Notes: generated from the sequence alone by a model not told the origin. Shown: positions 26,794 to 37,076, numbered from the stretch's first letter. The stretch is 48,961 nucleotides of DNA from Elusimicrobiota bacterium (GCA_017528425.1 JAFXOV010000051.1:1-48961), one strand, 5' to 3'. A program made the numbers and translations.

Positions 26794-27177
26794 TTATTTC
26801 TTTGCTGCTTTAGCTTTCTTTGCACCATATTTGCTTCTTGATTGTTTTCTGCCATCTACTCCGGTAGCATCTAATGCTCCTCTGATGATGTGGTATCTAA
26901 CACCAGGCAAATCTTTTACTCTTCCGCCTCTTATAAGAACAATTGAATGCTCCTGTAAGTTATGGCCTACACCCGGTATATATGAAGTTACTTCATATCC
27001 CGATGTCAATTTTACTCTGGCTACCTTTCTCAAAGCTGAATTAGGTTTTTTAGGAGTTGTTGTATAAACTCTTGTACAAACTCCTCTTCTTTGTGGACAA
27101 CTTTTCAATGCAGGAGATTTCGTTTTTTGTATAACTTGTTTTCTTCCGCCTGAAATTAACTGATTAACTGTTGGCAT
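26794..27177 (-). CDS. rpsL: 30S ribosomal protein S12
   Basis: The 127-residue decoding-site protein. It starts [14 protein letters not shown] and contains the decoding loop [17 protein letters not shown] and the second loop [25 protein letters not shown]. The lysines equivalent to E. coli K43 and K88, where streptomycin-resistance changes occur, are both unaltered, so no ribosomal streptomycin resistance is predicted. The C terminus carries a lysine/alanine-rich tail. It lies between rpoC (47 bases upstream) and rpsG (36 bases downstream) in one operon. Confidence 0.98.
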   Translation of the reverse strand: MPTVNQLISGGRKQVIQKTKSPALKSCPQRRGVCTRVYTTTPKKPNSALRKVARVKLTSGYEVTSYIPGVGHNLQEHSIVLIRGGRVKDLPGVRYHIIRGALDATGVDGRKQSRSKYGAKKAKAAKK

Positions 27178-27224
27178 TCTTCCCTTCCCTCTAATTTAAT
27201 TTATAATTTCTTTAAAATTATTTT

Positions 27225-30200
27225 TTATTTATCTTCTTGTGCTTTAAGTCCTGTACCAGCAGGTATTAAGTGACCTATAGCAACATTTTCTTTTAATCCT
27301 CTAAGAACATCTATTTGTCCCGATACTGCAGCTTCCGTCAATACTCTTGTTGTTTCCTGGAAGCTTGCTGCCGATATAAACGAATCCGATGAAAGTGCGG
27401 CTTTTGTTATACCTAACAATACCGGCTGTGCTTTAGGTAAAGATTTACCTTCTTTCTTCAATTTCTTTCTTTCATTTTCATATTTATATCTTGATATAAT
27501 TTCACCTTTAAGGAACTTACTTGATCCTTCTTCGGTTATTCTTACATTGGACAACATTTGTCTTACAACAACTTCTATATGTTTATCGTTAATTGCAACA
27601 CCCTGCAATCTGTAAACCTGCTGTATTTCGTTTACAAGATATTCCTGAACAACTTTCGGTCCTTTAACTTTAAGAATATCGTGCGGGTTTACTGCACCGT
27701 CGGAAAGAGCTTCTCCTGCTTCTACTTTATCACCTTCGTATACAACCAAATGTCTTCCTAACGGAATAACATATTCTTTTTCTATCTTTGTTTCAGGATC
27801 AACAACTTTAACTTTCAAAGCACCTTTCTTTGTTGCTTCACCGAACTTAACTATACCGTCAATTTCGGATACAACTGCAACATTTTTAGGTTTTCTTCCT
27901 TCAAACAATTCAGATACTCTCGGAAGACCTCCGGTAATATCCTTAACCTTTGTTGCTTCCTGAGGCATTTTAGCCAATATATCACCAACCTTAATTTCGT
28001 CACCGCTCTTTACCATAAGAGTTGTATCTACAGGTAACGGATATTCAACAACTGTTTTACCGCCGTTTTCAATAACGAATTTAGGTCTGTGTTTTCTTGT
28101 TCTGTCTTCAATAATTACTCTTTCAATCTGACCGGTAATTTTTGATTTTTCTTTCTGTAATGTAACACCGTCTTTTATATCAACATATTTCAATTTACCT
28201 TCATATTCCGAAATAATTGATTTTGAATGAGGATCCCATTTTGCAAGCAAGATATGTTTCTTTGTTTTTGTTGCAGGATCTTCTTTTAATGTAACATCCT
28301 GACCGTCTTTAACATATATTACCGCACCGTAAGGAATCTTGTGAACTTGTCTTCTTCTCGGAGACATTTCCGTAAACACAAGTTCCGTATTTCTGCTAAC
28401 TACCAATGTCTCACCGTCTCTGTTCTTAATAGATTTTAAGTTATAAAAATCTACCGTTCCGTCTTTTTCCGCGTATATTTCGGATTTCTGTGTAACCGTA
28501 CTTGCAGCACCACCGATGTGGAAGGTTCTCAACGTAAGCTGAGTACCGGGTTCACCGATTGATTGTGCGGCAACAACACCTACTGCTTCACCGACTTCTG
28601 CAAGTTTTCCTGTTGCAGGGCTTAATCCGTAACATTTTGCACAAACTCCGTGTTCTGCTTCACAAGTAAGTACACTTCTGATACCGATTTTATCGATACC
28701 TGCTTCCATGAGTTTCTTAGCTTGTTCGAGAGTTATAATTTCTCCTCTCTTTACGATAAGCTCTTCTTGTATATCATCACCGTGTTGAATAATACCAACA
28801 ACGTTGTCGAGTGCAACTCTACCTACAATTCTCTCGTCTATCTTTTCGATTGTTTCTTCGCCTGATTTCAAGTCTCCGATGAACACTCCGTTAGGAGTTC
28901 CGCAATCGTGTTCTGTTACTACAACATCGTGAGATACATCAACAAGTTTTCTTGTCATGTATCCTGCTTCTGCGGTTTTCAATGCAGTATCGGAAAGACC
29001 TTTTCTACCACCGTGAGTAGAAATAAAGTATTCCAATATTGAAAGACCTTCTCTGAAGTTTGCGATAATAGGTGTTTCGATAATTTCACCTACGCCTCCG
29101 GAGAGTTTTTTCTGAGGTTTTGCCATAAGACCTCTCATACCTGCGAGCTGTCTTACCTGTTGTCTTGAACCTCTGGCGCCTGAATCCGCCATCATATAAA
29201 CTGAATTAAATCTGTTTTTGTTTGGTTCGTACGGTTCACTTTCCGTCTTTTTCATTTCGTCAAACATGATATCTGCAACGCCGTCTGTAACCTTTGTCCA
29301 GATATCGATGATTTTGTTGTATCTTTCACTTTCCGTTATCAAACCTAATTTTGCTTGTTTTTCTATTGCTTTAACTTGTTTCTTAGCTTCGGAAACCATC
29401 TTATCTTTTTCAGGCGGAACATTCATAGCATCTATTGAAATTGATACACCTGCCAAAGTTGCATATTTGTAACCTAAGCTCTTGATTTCGTCCAATAAAA
29501 CTACGGTTTTGTATTGGCCGAGTTTCTTGAAACATTCATCAATTATAGAAACCAAATCTTTCTTACCGAAAGCTTTGTTTTTGTATCCCAATGCATAAGA
29601 ACCGTCATCGTTTTTAGGTAAATGTTCGTTAAATATAACTCTACCTACCGTTGTATAATTAATTATGCCTTTCTTATCGTCATTTTTCCATTTTGACAAA
29701 TCTTTTTGTTCGCTATCTTTAAGGTTAGGATCTCTTAATGATGTTATTCCCGCTACCTTTATTCTTGCCTGTAAATCTACTTCTTTTTGTTGGTAAGCAC
29801 TTATAACTTCATCAACGCTTGAGAATATACTTCCTTCTCCCAACACACCTTTTTTCTCTTTTGTTATAAAGCAACTGCCTAAAACGATATCCTGTCCGGG
29901 AACGGTTATAGGTTTTCCTGATGAAGGTGACAAAATGTTCTTTGTTGTCATCATCAACATTTTTGCTTCTAACTGTGCTTCCACTGATATAGGAACATGT
30001 ACTGCCATCTGGTCTCCATCGAAGTCAGCGTTGAATGCCGTACATGTTAAAGGATGTAATTGTATAGATTTACCTTCAACCAATATAGGTTCGAAAGCTT
30101 GAATACCAAGTCTGTGAAGAGTTGGTGCTCTGTTTAATAATACCGGATGATTCTTTGTTACTTTTTCCAATATTCCCCAAACTCTTACATCTCCTCTTTC

Positions 30201-31964
30201 AAGAATTCTTCTTGCAGATTTTAATGTAGCACCTTCCTGGTTAATAAGTTCTCTTATAATGAAAGGTTTGAACAATTCCAATGCCATTTCTTTAGGAATA
30301 CCGCATTGATTAAGTTTCAAAGAAGGACCTACAACGATAACACTTCTTCCCGAATAATCAACTCTTTTTCCCAACAAGTTCTGTCTGAATCTTCCTTGTT
30401 TACCTTTTAATGTGTCGGACAAAGATTTTAATACTCTGTTGCCTGCACCGGTAACAGGTCTGGACATTGAATCGTTATCGATTAAAGCATCTACAGCTTC
30501 CTGTAACAATCTCTTTTCGTTGTTTATCATCACTGCAGGAGCTTTTAACTGTTCTATATGTCTTAATCTGTTATTTCTGTTAATAATTCTTCTGTATAAA
30601 TCGTTTAAATCCGAAGCAGCAAATCTTCCGCCTTCCAAAGCAACCAAAGGTCTTAAATCGGGCGGAATAACAGGAAGAACGGTAAGTATCATCCACTCAG
30701 GTCTTGTATTGGAATTTTTGAATCCTTCCACAATTCTGAGTCTTCTGATAAGTCTTGATCTTTCCATATCGGAAGAACAAGCTGCAATTTCTTTCTGAAT
30801 TTGTTTTTGTTCTTCTTCAAGATTTATTTCTTCCAAAAGTTTTCTTATTGCAGAAGCTCCGATATCAACTTTCAAGTCGCTACCGAAACCATTTTTGAAT
30901 TTCTTTACATCTGTATCTTCCAACAACACAGGTGTTTCAGGTTTTGAAAATGTCTTTAATATAGGCATTTCCATTCTGAAAACTTCAACTTTCAATTTAC
31001 CTTCAAAAGATTTTAAACCTTCAGCATTTTTTCTTAATTCCAAAAATACTTTTTCTTTTTCGGTATCGAAAAATTCTATTCTCAATTTCTTGTCAGGTTC
31101 CGAAATAGAAACTTCAGGAGTTTTTTCGAATGCAGAAACAAGAATCTTTTTTATTTCTGATTTTTCCGAACCTTCAACATCATAAAAATATATTGAGTGA
31201 GGTTTAAAATAACATTTATAATATTTTGCACCGTTTGCAACGTTTTCAGATATTTTCTTTATTATTTCGGATTTCTTTTCTCCGCTGTAATCAGCCATTG
31301 TCTTTATAAGTCTGTCGAGCTGTTTCTTTAAAGCTTTTTCATCACTGTCAAGTTCGATTTCTTCTGCAACTATACCGTCAAATACATTTTTTAATTCATC
31401 TCTTACAACAGCACTTTTCATTCCGTATTGAAACAAGTTATATTCTTCTTCTTTCAATAAAGAACCTTTATGGAGAATAGGCACTATTCCTGATGCATCT
31501 TTCAATGTGCTTGTTACAACATACTTTGTATAATAGATAACCTTTTCAAGATCGGATATTTTCATGTTTAACAAAACACCTATTCTTGAAGGCGGTTTCT
31601 TTAAAAACCAAGGATGTGCAACAGGTACTGCCAAATCTATGTGACCGAATCTTTCTCTTCTTACTTTTGACTCGGTAACTTCAACTCCGCATCTGTCACA
31701 GATGATTCCTTTATGTTTTATATACTTGTATTTTCCGCAATGACATTCCCAATCCTTTGTAGGCCCGAATATACAATCACAAAACAAACCGTCTCTTTCT
31801 GGTTTGAAAGTTCTATAATTTATGGTTTCCGGTTTTTTTACTTCACCGTAAGACCAAGATCTTATATCCTCAGGACTTGCAACTGTCAATTTTACTTCAT
31901 CAAAATCCGTGAAGTTAAGATTTTGCGGCTTTTTCTTTGAATTTTTTAAATTTTTTATACTCAT
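27225..31964 (-). CDS. rpoC: DNA-directed RNA polymerase subunit beta-prime, with a long N-terminal insertion
   Basis: The catalytic largest subunit of RNA polymerase, 1,579 residues. Seen are the N-terminal zinc site (CDC, CHCGKYK, CDRCG around residues 60-90), PEWMILTVLPVIPPDLRPLV, the active-site NADFDGDQMAVHVP (645-651 for NADFDGD; Mg-binding Asp triad intact), the bridge-helix/trigger-loop region and the second zinc cluster CEAEHGVCAKCYG. NADFDGD sits at 458-464 in E. coli, so about 185 extra residues precede it. They lie between about 190 and the GASAIRKLLEE helix at 369 and look like a separate Lys/Glu-rich alpha/beta domain. rpoB ends 26 bases upstream. Confidence 0.98.
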   Translation of the reverse strand: MSIKNLKNSKKKPQNLNFTDFDEVKLTVASPEDIRSWSYGEVKKPETINYRTFKPERDGLFCDCIFGPTKDWECHCGKYKYIKHKGIICDRCGVEVTESKVRRERFGHIDLAVPVAHPWFLKKPPSRIGVLLNMKISDLEKVIYYTKYVVTSTLKDASGIVPILHKGSLLKEEEYNLFQYGMKSAVVRDELKNVFDGIVAEEIELDSDEKALKKQLDRLIKTMADYSGEKKSEIIKKISENVANGAKYYKCYFKPHSIYFYDVEGSEKSEIKKILVSAFEKTPEVSISEPDKKLRIEFFDTEKEKVFLELRKNAEGLKSFEGKLKVEVFRMEMPILKTFSKPETPVLLEDTDVKKFKNGFGSDLKVDIGASAIRKLLEEINLEEEQKQIQKEIAACSSDMERSRLIRRLRIVEGFKNSNTRPEWMILTVLPVIPPDLRPLVALEGGRFAASDLNDLYRRIINRNNRLRHIEQLKAPAVMINNEKRLLQEAVDALIDNDSMSRPVTGAGNRVLKSLSDTLKGKQGRFRQNLLGKRVDYSGRSVIVVGPSLKLNQCGIPKEMALELFKPFIIRELINQEGATLKSARRILERGDVRVWGILEKVTKNHPVLLNRAPTLHRLGIQAFEPILVEGKSIQLHPLTCTAFNADFDGDQMAVHVPISVEAQLEAKMLMMTTKNILSPSSGKPITVPGQDIVLGSCFITKEKKGVLGEGSIFSSVDEVISAYQQKEVDLQARIKVAGITSLRDPNLKDSEQKDLSKWKNDDKKGIINYTTVGRVIFNEHLPKNDDGSYALGYKNKAFGKKDLVSIIDECFKKLGQYKTVVLLDEIKSLGYKYATLAGVSISIDAMNVPPEKDKMVSEAKKQVKAIEKQAKLGLITESERYNKIIDIWTKVTDGVADIMFDEMKKTESEPYEPNKNRFNSVYMMADSGARGSRQQVRQLAGMRGLMAKPQKKLSGGVGEIIETPIIANFREGLSILEYFISTHGGRKGLSDTALKTAEAGYMTRKLVDVSHDVVVTEHDCGTPNGVFIGDLKSGEETIEKIDERIVGRVALDNVVGIIQHGDDIQEELIVKRGEIITLEQAKKLMEAGIDKIGIRSVLTCEAEHGVCAKCYGLSPATGKLAEVGEAVGVVAAQSIGEPGTQLTLRTFHIGGAASTVTQKSEIYAEKDGTVDFYNLKSIKNRDGETLVVSRNTELVFTEMSPRRRQVHKIPYGAVIYVKDGQDVTLKEDPATKTKKHILLAKWDPHSKSIISEYEGKLKYVDIKDGVTLQKEKSKITGQIERVIIEDRTRKHRPKFVIENGGKTVVEYPLPVDTTLMVKSGDEIKVGDILAKMPQEATKVKDITGGLPRVSELFEGRKPKNVAVVSEIDGIVKFGEATKKGALKVKVVDPETKIEKEYVIPLGRHLVVYEGDKVEAGEALSDGAVNPHDILKVKGPKVVQEYLVNEIQQVYRLQGVAINDKHIEVVVRQMLSNVRITEEGSSKFLKGEIISRYKYENERKKLKKEGKSLPKAQPVLLGITKAALSSDSFISAASFQETTRVLTEAAVSGQIDVLRGLKENVAIGHLIPAGTGLKAQEDK

Positions 31965-31990
31965 TTATAGTTGCCCTTCCGTATTATTTT

Positions 31991-34900
31991 TTAGTCTTCT
32001 TTACTGCTGTTGTTAGATTCTGCACCTTTCTTCAATAAATCAACATTTAATCCTAATGCTCTAAGTTCGTTAATAAGAACTTTGAAAGATTCAGGAATAC
32101 CAGGTTCTGATATTGCTTCACCTTTGATTATAGAGTCATACATTTTTACTCTACCGTCAACATCATCGGATTTTACGGTTAAAAATTCCTGCAATACATG
32201 AGCTGCACCATAGGCCTGTATTGCCCAAACTTCCATTTCTCCGAATCTCTGACCTCCGAATTGTGCTTTACCGCCCAACGGCTGTCTTGTGATAAGAGAA
32301 TACGGACCGGTTGATCTTGCATGCATCTTATCTTCAACCAAATGGTTAAGTTTCAACATGTACATTACACCGATTGTAATTTTTTCCATAAAAGGTTCAC
32401 CGGTTCTGCCGTCATATAATGTAATCTGGCAATCATCGGTAGGTAAATAATGAAGTTTGTAATCTTCTATCGCATCTGCCAATTCTTTACCTTTAAAACC
32501 TCTCTGTTTGAACTCTTCCGTTTTTTGAGATACCAATAAATCTTTAGCTTTTCTTATTTGTTCTTTAACTTGCTCTTCGCTGGCACCGTCAAATACAGGA
32601 GTTACCATTTGTGTGTTTAATATTTTACCTGCCCAACCCAACATAGATTCCAAAAGCTGTCCTACATTCATACGAGAAGGTATAGCTAATGGAGAAAGAA
32701 CACAATCTACAGGTGTTCCATCCGGGAGTCTTGGCATATCTTCTACAGGAAGTATTCTCGATACAATACCTTTGTTTCCGTGTCTTCCTGCGAGTTTATC
32801 TCCAACTTGAACTTTTAACTTTGCTGCTATGTATACTTTAACAATTTTATTTACAGAAACAGGTAATTCATCACCTTTTTTGAACATTTCTTTTTCTTTT
32901 TCATAATTTTGTTTAAGTATAGCTTCTTTAGCTTTATATAAATCTTCTATTTTTGTTTTTTCGGATTTCTTTGCATTGGCTAAAAGTTCTTTTTGTTCTT
33001 TATCCAATTTAGACTTTGCAGCTTTATATGTGGATGTTATCTCTTCTTGTCTTTTTTTGGCTTCTTTTTCCGAAAGTTTTTCTCTTCTTACAAAAGTTCT
33101 TACTGCCAAAACTTTACCGGAAATACCGGGATCAACTCTTAAAGAAACATCCTGAACATCTTCTGCTTTTTTACCGAACAATACTCTCAAAAGTCTTTCT
33201 TCCGGAGTAGTTTGCTGTTCTCCTTTAGGAGCTGTTTTACCTACAAGAATATCTCCTCTTTGAACTGTTGCACCTACTCTTATTACACCGTTTTCATCGA
33301 GATTTAACAAATCTTCGGCACCAACATTAGGAATATCCTTCGTTATTTCTTCAGGTCTTCCTTTTGTTTCTCTTGCTTCGGTTTCTAATTCTCTTATATG
33401 AATTGATGTAAATCTGTCATCTTGAACCAACTTCTCTGATAACAAGATAGCATCTTCGAAATTGTATCCGTCCCAAGGCATGAAAGCTATTAAAAGGTTT
33501 TGACCTAAAGACAACTGACCGTTCTTTGTTGCTTGTCCATCGGCAATTATTTCGCCTTTTCTAACCTTATCACCTACTTTTACTATAGGAATATGGTTAA
33601 TGCATGTATCTTGGTTTGATCTCAAATATTTATTTAATGTATGAACTTCTATACCTGATTTTTCGTTCCAAATTATAATTTCATCAGCTGAAACTGATAC
33701 TACTTCACCATCTATTTTTGCCGTAACACATACACCGGAATCTTTTGCAACTTTATCTTCTACACCGGTACAAACCAAAGGTTGTTCCGTTACCAACAAA
33801 GGAACACCCTGTCTTTGCATGTTACAACCCATCAAAGCTCTGTTTGCATCATCATGTTCCAAGAAAGGAATAAGACCTGCGGAAACAGAAACAACCTGCA
33901 TAGGTGAAATATCCATATAGTCAACTTTTTCAGGAGCTTTAAACAAGAAGTCGTTTAAATGTCTTCCCTGAACGGAATCCGTAAGGAAGTTTCCTTTATC
34001 ATCAACAGGAGTATTTGCCTGTGCTACAAACAAATCATCTTCTGCATCTGCTGTCATGTATTCTATTTTATCGGTTGTTTTTCCGTTTTCCACTTTTTTA
34101 TACGGAGTTTCTATCAAACCGTATTTATTAACTTTTGCATAAGCAGACAAAGATGTTATAAGACCGATGTTCGGACCTTCAGGAGTTTCGATAGGACATA
34201 CACGACCATAATGAGTGTAGTGAACATCTCTAACTTCGAATCCTGCTCTTTTTCTGTTAAGACCTCCCGGACCTAATGCAGAAAGTCTTCTCTTATGTGT
34301 AAGTTCGGATAACGGATTGATTTGATCCATAAATTGTGAAAGTTGCGACGTTCCGAAAAACTTTCTTATTTGAGCAACAAAAGGAGTAATGTTCATTAAA
34401 GATCTTGGAGTAATCGTAGATTTATCCTGGCTGTTCATATACTCTTTTGTAAGTCTTGCCATCTGAACAAGACCGATTCTTACTTGGTTTTCAAGTAATT
34501 CACCAACAGATCTTACTCTTCTGTTACCTAAATGATCTATATCATCCAATCCTAATTTTATCTTTTTACCGGCTTCAACGAATTCTGTTTCACCGTTATA
34601 AATCATCAAAAGATACTTTATTGTTGCAACAATATCTTCTCTTGCAACTGTTCTCTTTCCTTCTGCAGGAATACCTAATCTGATTTCCTTAGGATAATCT
34701 TCCGTTTTTCTTTTATAGAAATCGTATATAGGTGCTAATTTCTTAAGAATTTTATATCTTCCGATTGTTGTAAAATCGTATCTCCTAACGGATTTAAATA
34801 ACAATTCATCCAAGAAACCTTGTGCTCTTTCTTGAACAATAAATTCTTGTGTTTTTAAAACTTTATAAATATGATTTACAGCTTCTTTTTGTGTTTTGAT

Positions 34901-35770
34901 GGAATCTTTTTTCAATGTTAAAAGGATTGTTGCATCTTTCAAAACCGTCACCGATTTCAATCCTTTTGCTTTCATCTTTTCAATAACGGATTCCGTCAAT
35001 TCTTTGCCGGCATCAAACAAAACTTCACCGGTGGCTTGATCATAAATATCATCGGCTAAACATTCGTTTGCGAGTGCCGACGGAGCCAAATCCAAAGAAA
35101 CCTCTTTTGTTTCTTTGAAAAGGTTTAATATATCACTGTCACTTTCAAAACCGATTGCTCTCAAAAGTGTAGTTGCCAAAATTTTTCTTTTTCTGTCTAT
35201 TCTAACATACAAAAGACCATTTTGATCAAATTCAAATTCAACCCATGCTCCTCTGTAAGGTATTATTCTTGCAAAATATAAAGGTTTACCGAATATAGTA
35301 ACCTTTTTCTCTTCGTCTTCCTCGAATATTACTCCGGGAGAACGATGTATTTGGCTGACAACAACTCTCTCCGCACCATTTATAACAAACGTTGCGGTGT
35401 CAGTCATCAAAGGAATATCTCCGAAATAAACTTCCTGTTCGGAAATTTCTCTTTCTTTTCCGTCTTCTTTTTTCTGAACTAATCTTAATTTGATTTTCAA
35501 CGGAGCGGAATAGGTCTCATCTCTTGCAACAGATTCCGTTACCGAATATTTAGGCTCCCCAAATGAATAAGAAACATATTGAACTTCTAAGCTTTCATCC
35601 GAATTTTTAATAGGGAATACATCTCTGAATGCACCTTCAAGACCTTGAGCTTTTCTCTTCTCGGGAGGTACATTTCTTTGCAAAAAATCTGCAAAGGAAT
35701 TTCTTTGCATACCAAGTAGTAAAGGTGGATCAATTGGTGACTTTATTTTTCCAAAATTAACTTGTTTCAT
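31991..35770 (-). CDS. rpoB: DNA-directed RNA polymerase subunit beta
   Basis: The second large polymerase subunit, 1,259 residues. The rifampicin pocket reads SQLSQFMDQINPLSELTHKR followed by RLSALGPGG. The residues equivalent to E. coli D516, H526 and S531 are all wild type, so rifampicin sensitivity is predicted. Other core motifs are RPIETPEGPNIGLI-type sequence (here CPIETPEGPNIGLI), GRHGNKGIVSRILPVEDMP and GGKAQFGGQRFGEMEVWA. A Lys/Glu-rich coiled-coil-like segment (KEAKKRQEEI and onward) sits before the KVQVGDKLAGRHGNKG region. It has its own promoter in the gap after rplL, so it can be transcribed independently of rplJL. Confidence 0.98.
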   Translation of the reverse strand: MKQVNFGKIKSPIDPPLLLGMQRNSFADFLQRNVPPEKRKAQGLEGAFRDVFPIKNSDESLEVQYVSYSFGEPKYSVTESVARDETYSAPLKIKLRLVQKKEDGKEREISEQEVYFGDIPLMTDTATFVINGAERVVVSQIHRSPGVIFEEDEEKKVTIFGKPLYFARIIPYRGAWVEFEFDQNGLLYVRIDRKRKILATTLLRAIGFESDSDILNLFKETKEVSLDLAPSALANECLADDIYDQATGEVLFDAGKELTESVIEKMKAKGLKSVTVLKDATILLTLKKDSIKTQKEAVNHIYKVLKTQEFIVQERAQGFLDELLFKSVRRYDFTTIGRYKILKKLAPIYDFYKRKTEDYPKEIRLGIPAEGKRTVAREDIVATIKYLLMIYNGETEFVEAGKKIKLGLDDIDHLGNRRVRSVGELLENQVRIGLVQMARLTKEYMNSQDKSTITPRSLMNITPFVAQIRKFFGTSQLSQFMDQINPLSELTHKRRLSALGPGGLNRKRAGFEVRDVHYTHYGRVCPIETPEGPNIGLITSLSAYAKVNKYGLIETPYKKVENGKTTDKIEYMTADAEDDLFVAQANTPVDDKGNFLTDSVQGRHLNDFLFKAPEKVDYMDISPMQVVSVSAGLIPFLEHDDANRALMGCNMQRQGVPLLVTEQPLVCTGVEDKVAKDSGVCVTAKIDGEVVSVSADEIIIWNEKSGIEVHTLNKYLRSNQDTCINHIPIVKVGDKVRKGEIIADGQATKNGQLSLGQNLLIAFMPWDGYNFEDAILLSEKLVQDDRFTSIHIRELETEARETKGRPEEITKDIPNVGAEDLLNLDENGVIRVGATVQRGDILVGKTAPKGEQQTTPEERLLRVLFGKKAEDVQDVSLRVDPGISGKVLAVRTFVRREKLSEKEAKKRQEEITSTYKAAKSKLDKEQKELLANAKKSEKTKIEDLYKAKEAILKQNYEKEKEMFKKGDELPVSVNKIVKVYIAAKLKVQVGDKLAGRHGNKGIVSRILPVEDMPRLPDGTPVDCVLSPLAIPSRMNVGQLLESMLGWAGKILNTQMVTPVFDGASEEQVKEQIRKAKDLLVSQKTEEFKQRGFKGKELADAIEDYKLHYLPTDDCQITLYDGRTGEPFMEKITIGVMYMLKLNHLVEDKMHARSTGPYSLITRQPLGGKAQFGGQRFGEMEVWAIQAYGAAHVLQEFLTVKSDDVDGRVKMYDSIIKGEAISEPGIPESFKVLINELRALGLNVDLLKKGAESNNSSKED

Positions 35771-35824
35771 TAGTTATAAACCCACTATATTTTTATTTTG
35801 ACAAAAAGATAAAATTAAGTAATT

Positions 35825-35854
35825 ATTATATACTTAATTATTATCTTTTGTCAA
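35825..35854 (-). promoter_or_regulatory. promoter of the rpoB-rpoC-rpsL-rpsG operon, inside a quasi-palindrome
   Basis: Leftward, perfect TTGACA (35849-35854) and perfect TATAAT (35825-35830) are separated by 18 bases. The element lies in an imperfect inverted repeat (35798-35854) whose other arm carries a second TTGACA facing right. There is no clear terminator between rplL and here, so rpoB may be served by both this promoter and read-through. Confidence 0.78.
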
Positions 35855-35906
35855 GTATTTATTAATATTACAACTATTTTTTGGTTTTATTTTTAGCGAA
35901 CCAGAA

Positions 35907-36287
35907 TTACTTTAATTCTACAGTTGCACCTGCTGCTGCTAATTTTTTCTTCATTTCTTCTGCATCTGCTTTAGCAACATTTTCTTTAACTGTTTTTGGT
36001 GCGCCGTCAACTAAATCTTTAGCTTCTTTCAAGCCTAAACCTGTTATTTCTCTAACAACTTTAATAACAGCTATTTTGTTTGCACCTGCTGCTGATAAAA
36101 CAACGTTGAATTCTGTTTTTTCTTCGCCAGCTGCTGCTGCCGGAGCTGCTGCACCTGCTGCTGCTACTGCAACCGGAGCTGCTGCTGAAACACCAAATTT
36201 TTCTTCCAAAGCCTTTACTAATTCTGCCATCTCTAATACAGACATAGCTGAAATTTCTTCAATTAATTGATCTTTTGTTAATGCCAT
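35907..36287 (-). CDS. rplL: 50S ribosomal protein L7/L12
   Basis: The 126-residue stalk protein, present in several copies on L10, that recruits and activates translational GTPases. It shows an N-terminal dimerisation helix pair ([20 protein letters not shown] and onward), an Ala/Pro/Gly-rich hinge (about residues 36-54) and the conserved C-terminal factor-binding domain with [20 protein letters not shown] and [12 protein letters not shown] ribosome site GGGGGAG precedes the ATG. It follows rplJ by 80 bases. Confidence 0.98.
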   Translation of the reverse strand: MALTKDQLIEEISAMSVLEMAELVKALEEKFGVSAAAPVAVAAAGAAAPAAAAGEEKTEFNVVLSAAGANKIAVIKVVREITGLGLKEAKDLVDGAPKTVKENVAKADAEEMKKKLAAAGATVELK

Positions 36288-36367
36288 TTTACTACTCCCC
36301 CATTTTATTTTTTAATTTCCTTATTTTATAGTACTAACTATAATTCTTTTTAATTTACAACGGTTAA

Positions 36368-36892
36368 TTATGCTGCTTTTTCTTTTTGTTCTTTAATTGC
36401 ATTTAATACGCAAACAAAGTTTCTTGTAACTGCACTAAGCACACCAACAAAATTTGAAATAGGTGCATTCATGCTGCCAAGCATTTTTCCGATAAGAACT
36501 TCCTTTGTAGGAAGAGATGCTAAAGCTTTTATTTCATTTAACGCTATTACTTTACCATCCAAAATACCTGCTTTTATAACTAACTTTTCATTTTTCTTTG
36601 CGAATTCAGAAACGATTTTTGCAGGAGATACAGGATCATCCCCTTCAACAACTATAGCTGTAGGACCTTCAAAATATTCGTTTGCAGATTCCATACCTAT
36701 TTCTTTAAGTGCTATTTTACTTAAAGTGTTTTTTACCACCAAGTATTCACAACCGCTTTTTCTTAACTGATTTCTCAAATCGGAAATCTGTTCAACGGAA
36801 AGGCCATGATATTCGGTCATTATCATACCTTTCATAGATTTAAACTTTTCTGTTAAATCTTTTAATGCTGCTTGATTTTTTAAATTTGGCAT
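36368..36892 (-). CDS. rplJ: 50S ribosomal protein L10
   Basis: The 174-residue stalk base protein that binds 23S rRNA and carries the L7/L12 dimers. Family features are KFKSMKGMIMTEYHGLSVEQ, the LRKSGCEYLVVKNTL motif, the GPTAIVVEGDDP loop and a C-terminal helix for L12 binding. An in-frame upstream codon at 36934 would add 14 residues, but the ribosome site GAGGGAAG sits 4 bases before the ATG at 36892 and the longer start falls inside the attenuator. Expression is probably autoregulated by the L10 complex through the structured leader upstream. Confidence 0.97.
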   Translation of the reverse strand: MPNLKNQAALKDLTEKFKSMKGMIMTEYHGLSVEQISDLRNQLRKSGCEYLVVKNTLSKIALKEIGMESANEYFEGPTAIVVEGDDPVSPAKIVSEFAKKNEKLVIKAGILDGKVIALNEIKALASLPTKEVLIGKMLGSMNAPISNFVGVLSAVTRNFVCVLNAIKEQKEKAA

Positions 36893-36932
36893 TTTCTTCC
36901 CTCTTATATTTCCAAAATTTATATACAAAAAC

Positions 36933-36960
36933 AAAAAAACTTCTCACGAGAATGAGAAGC
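36933..36960 (-). terminator. attenuator hairpin of the L10 leader
   Basis: Leftward, CTTCTCA pairs with TGAGAAG (7 bp) around a 6-base loop, followed by seven U (36933-36939), 40 bases before the rplJ start. Its position between leader and first gene is that of an attenuator. Confidence 0.75.
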
Positions 36961-37070
36961 AAATAAAAAACTATTACACTCAGTCTCGGCAAGGTAAAAC
37001 AAATATTAAACCATTTACGGTCCTTGCTGTCTTAAACCTTTATAAAAAAAATAAACTGCTTAAAGAACTG
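36961..37070 (-). ncRNA. ribosomal protein L10 leader (autoregulatory mRNA element)
   Basis: Just 5' of rplJ, the leftward transcript contains TTTAAGACAGCAAGG and, 37 bases on, CCTTGCCGAGACTGAG. CAAGG and CCTTG can pair. The TAAGACAGC and GCCGAGAC elements match what I remember of the L10 leader family, which folds into a kink-turn structure bound by the L10(L12)4 complex. The boundaries are estimated from the promoter and the attenuator. A covariance-model search with the L10_leader family would confirm it. Confidence 0.7.
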
Positions 37071-37076
37071 GTAAAG

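Noticed and set aside
36893-36934. Longer start for L10
   Set aside because: It would put the start in the attenuator U run, and the added residues are not part of the L10 family. GAGGGAAG fits the ATG at 36892.
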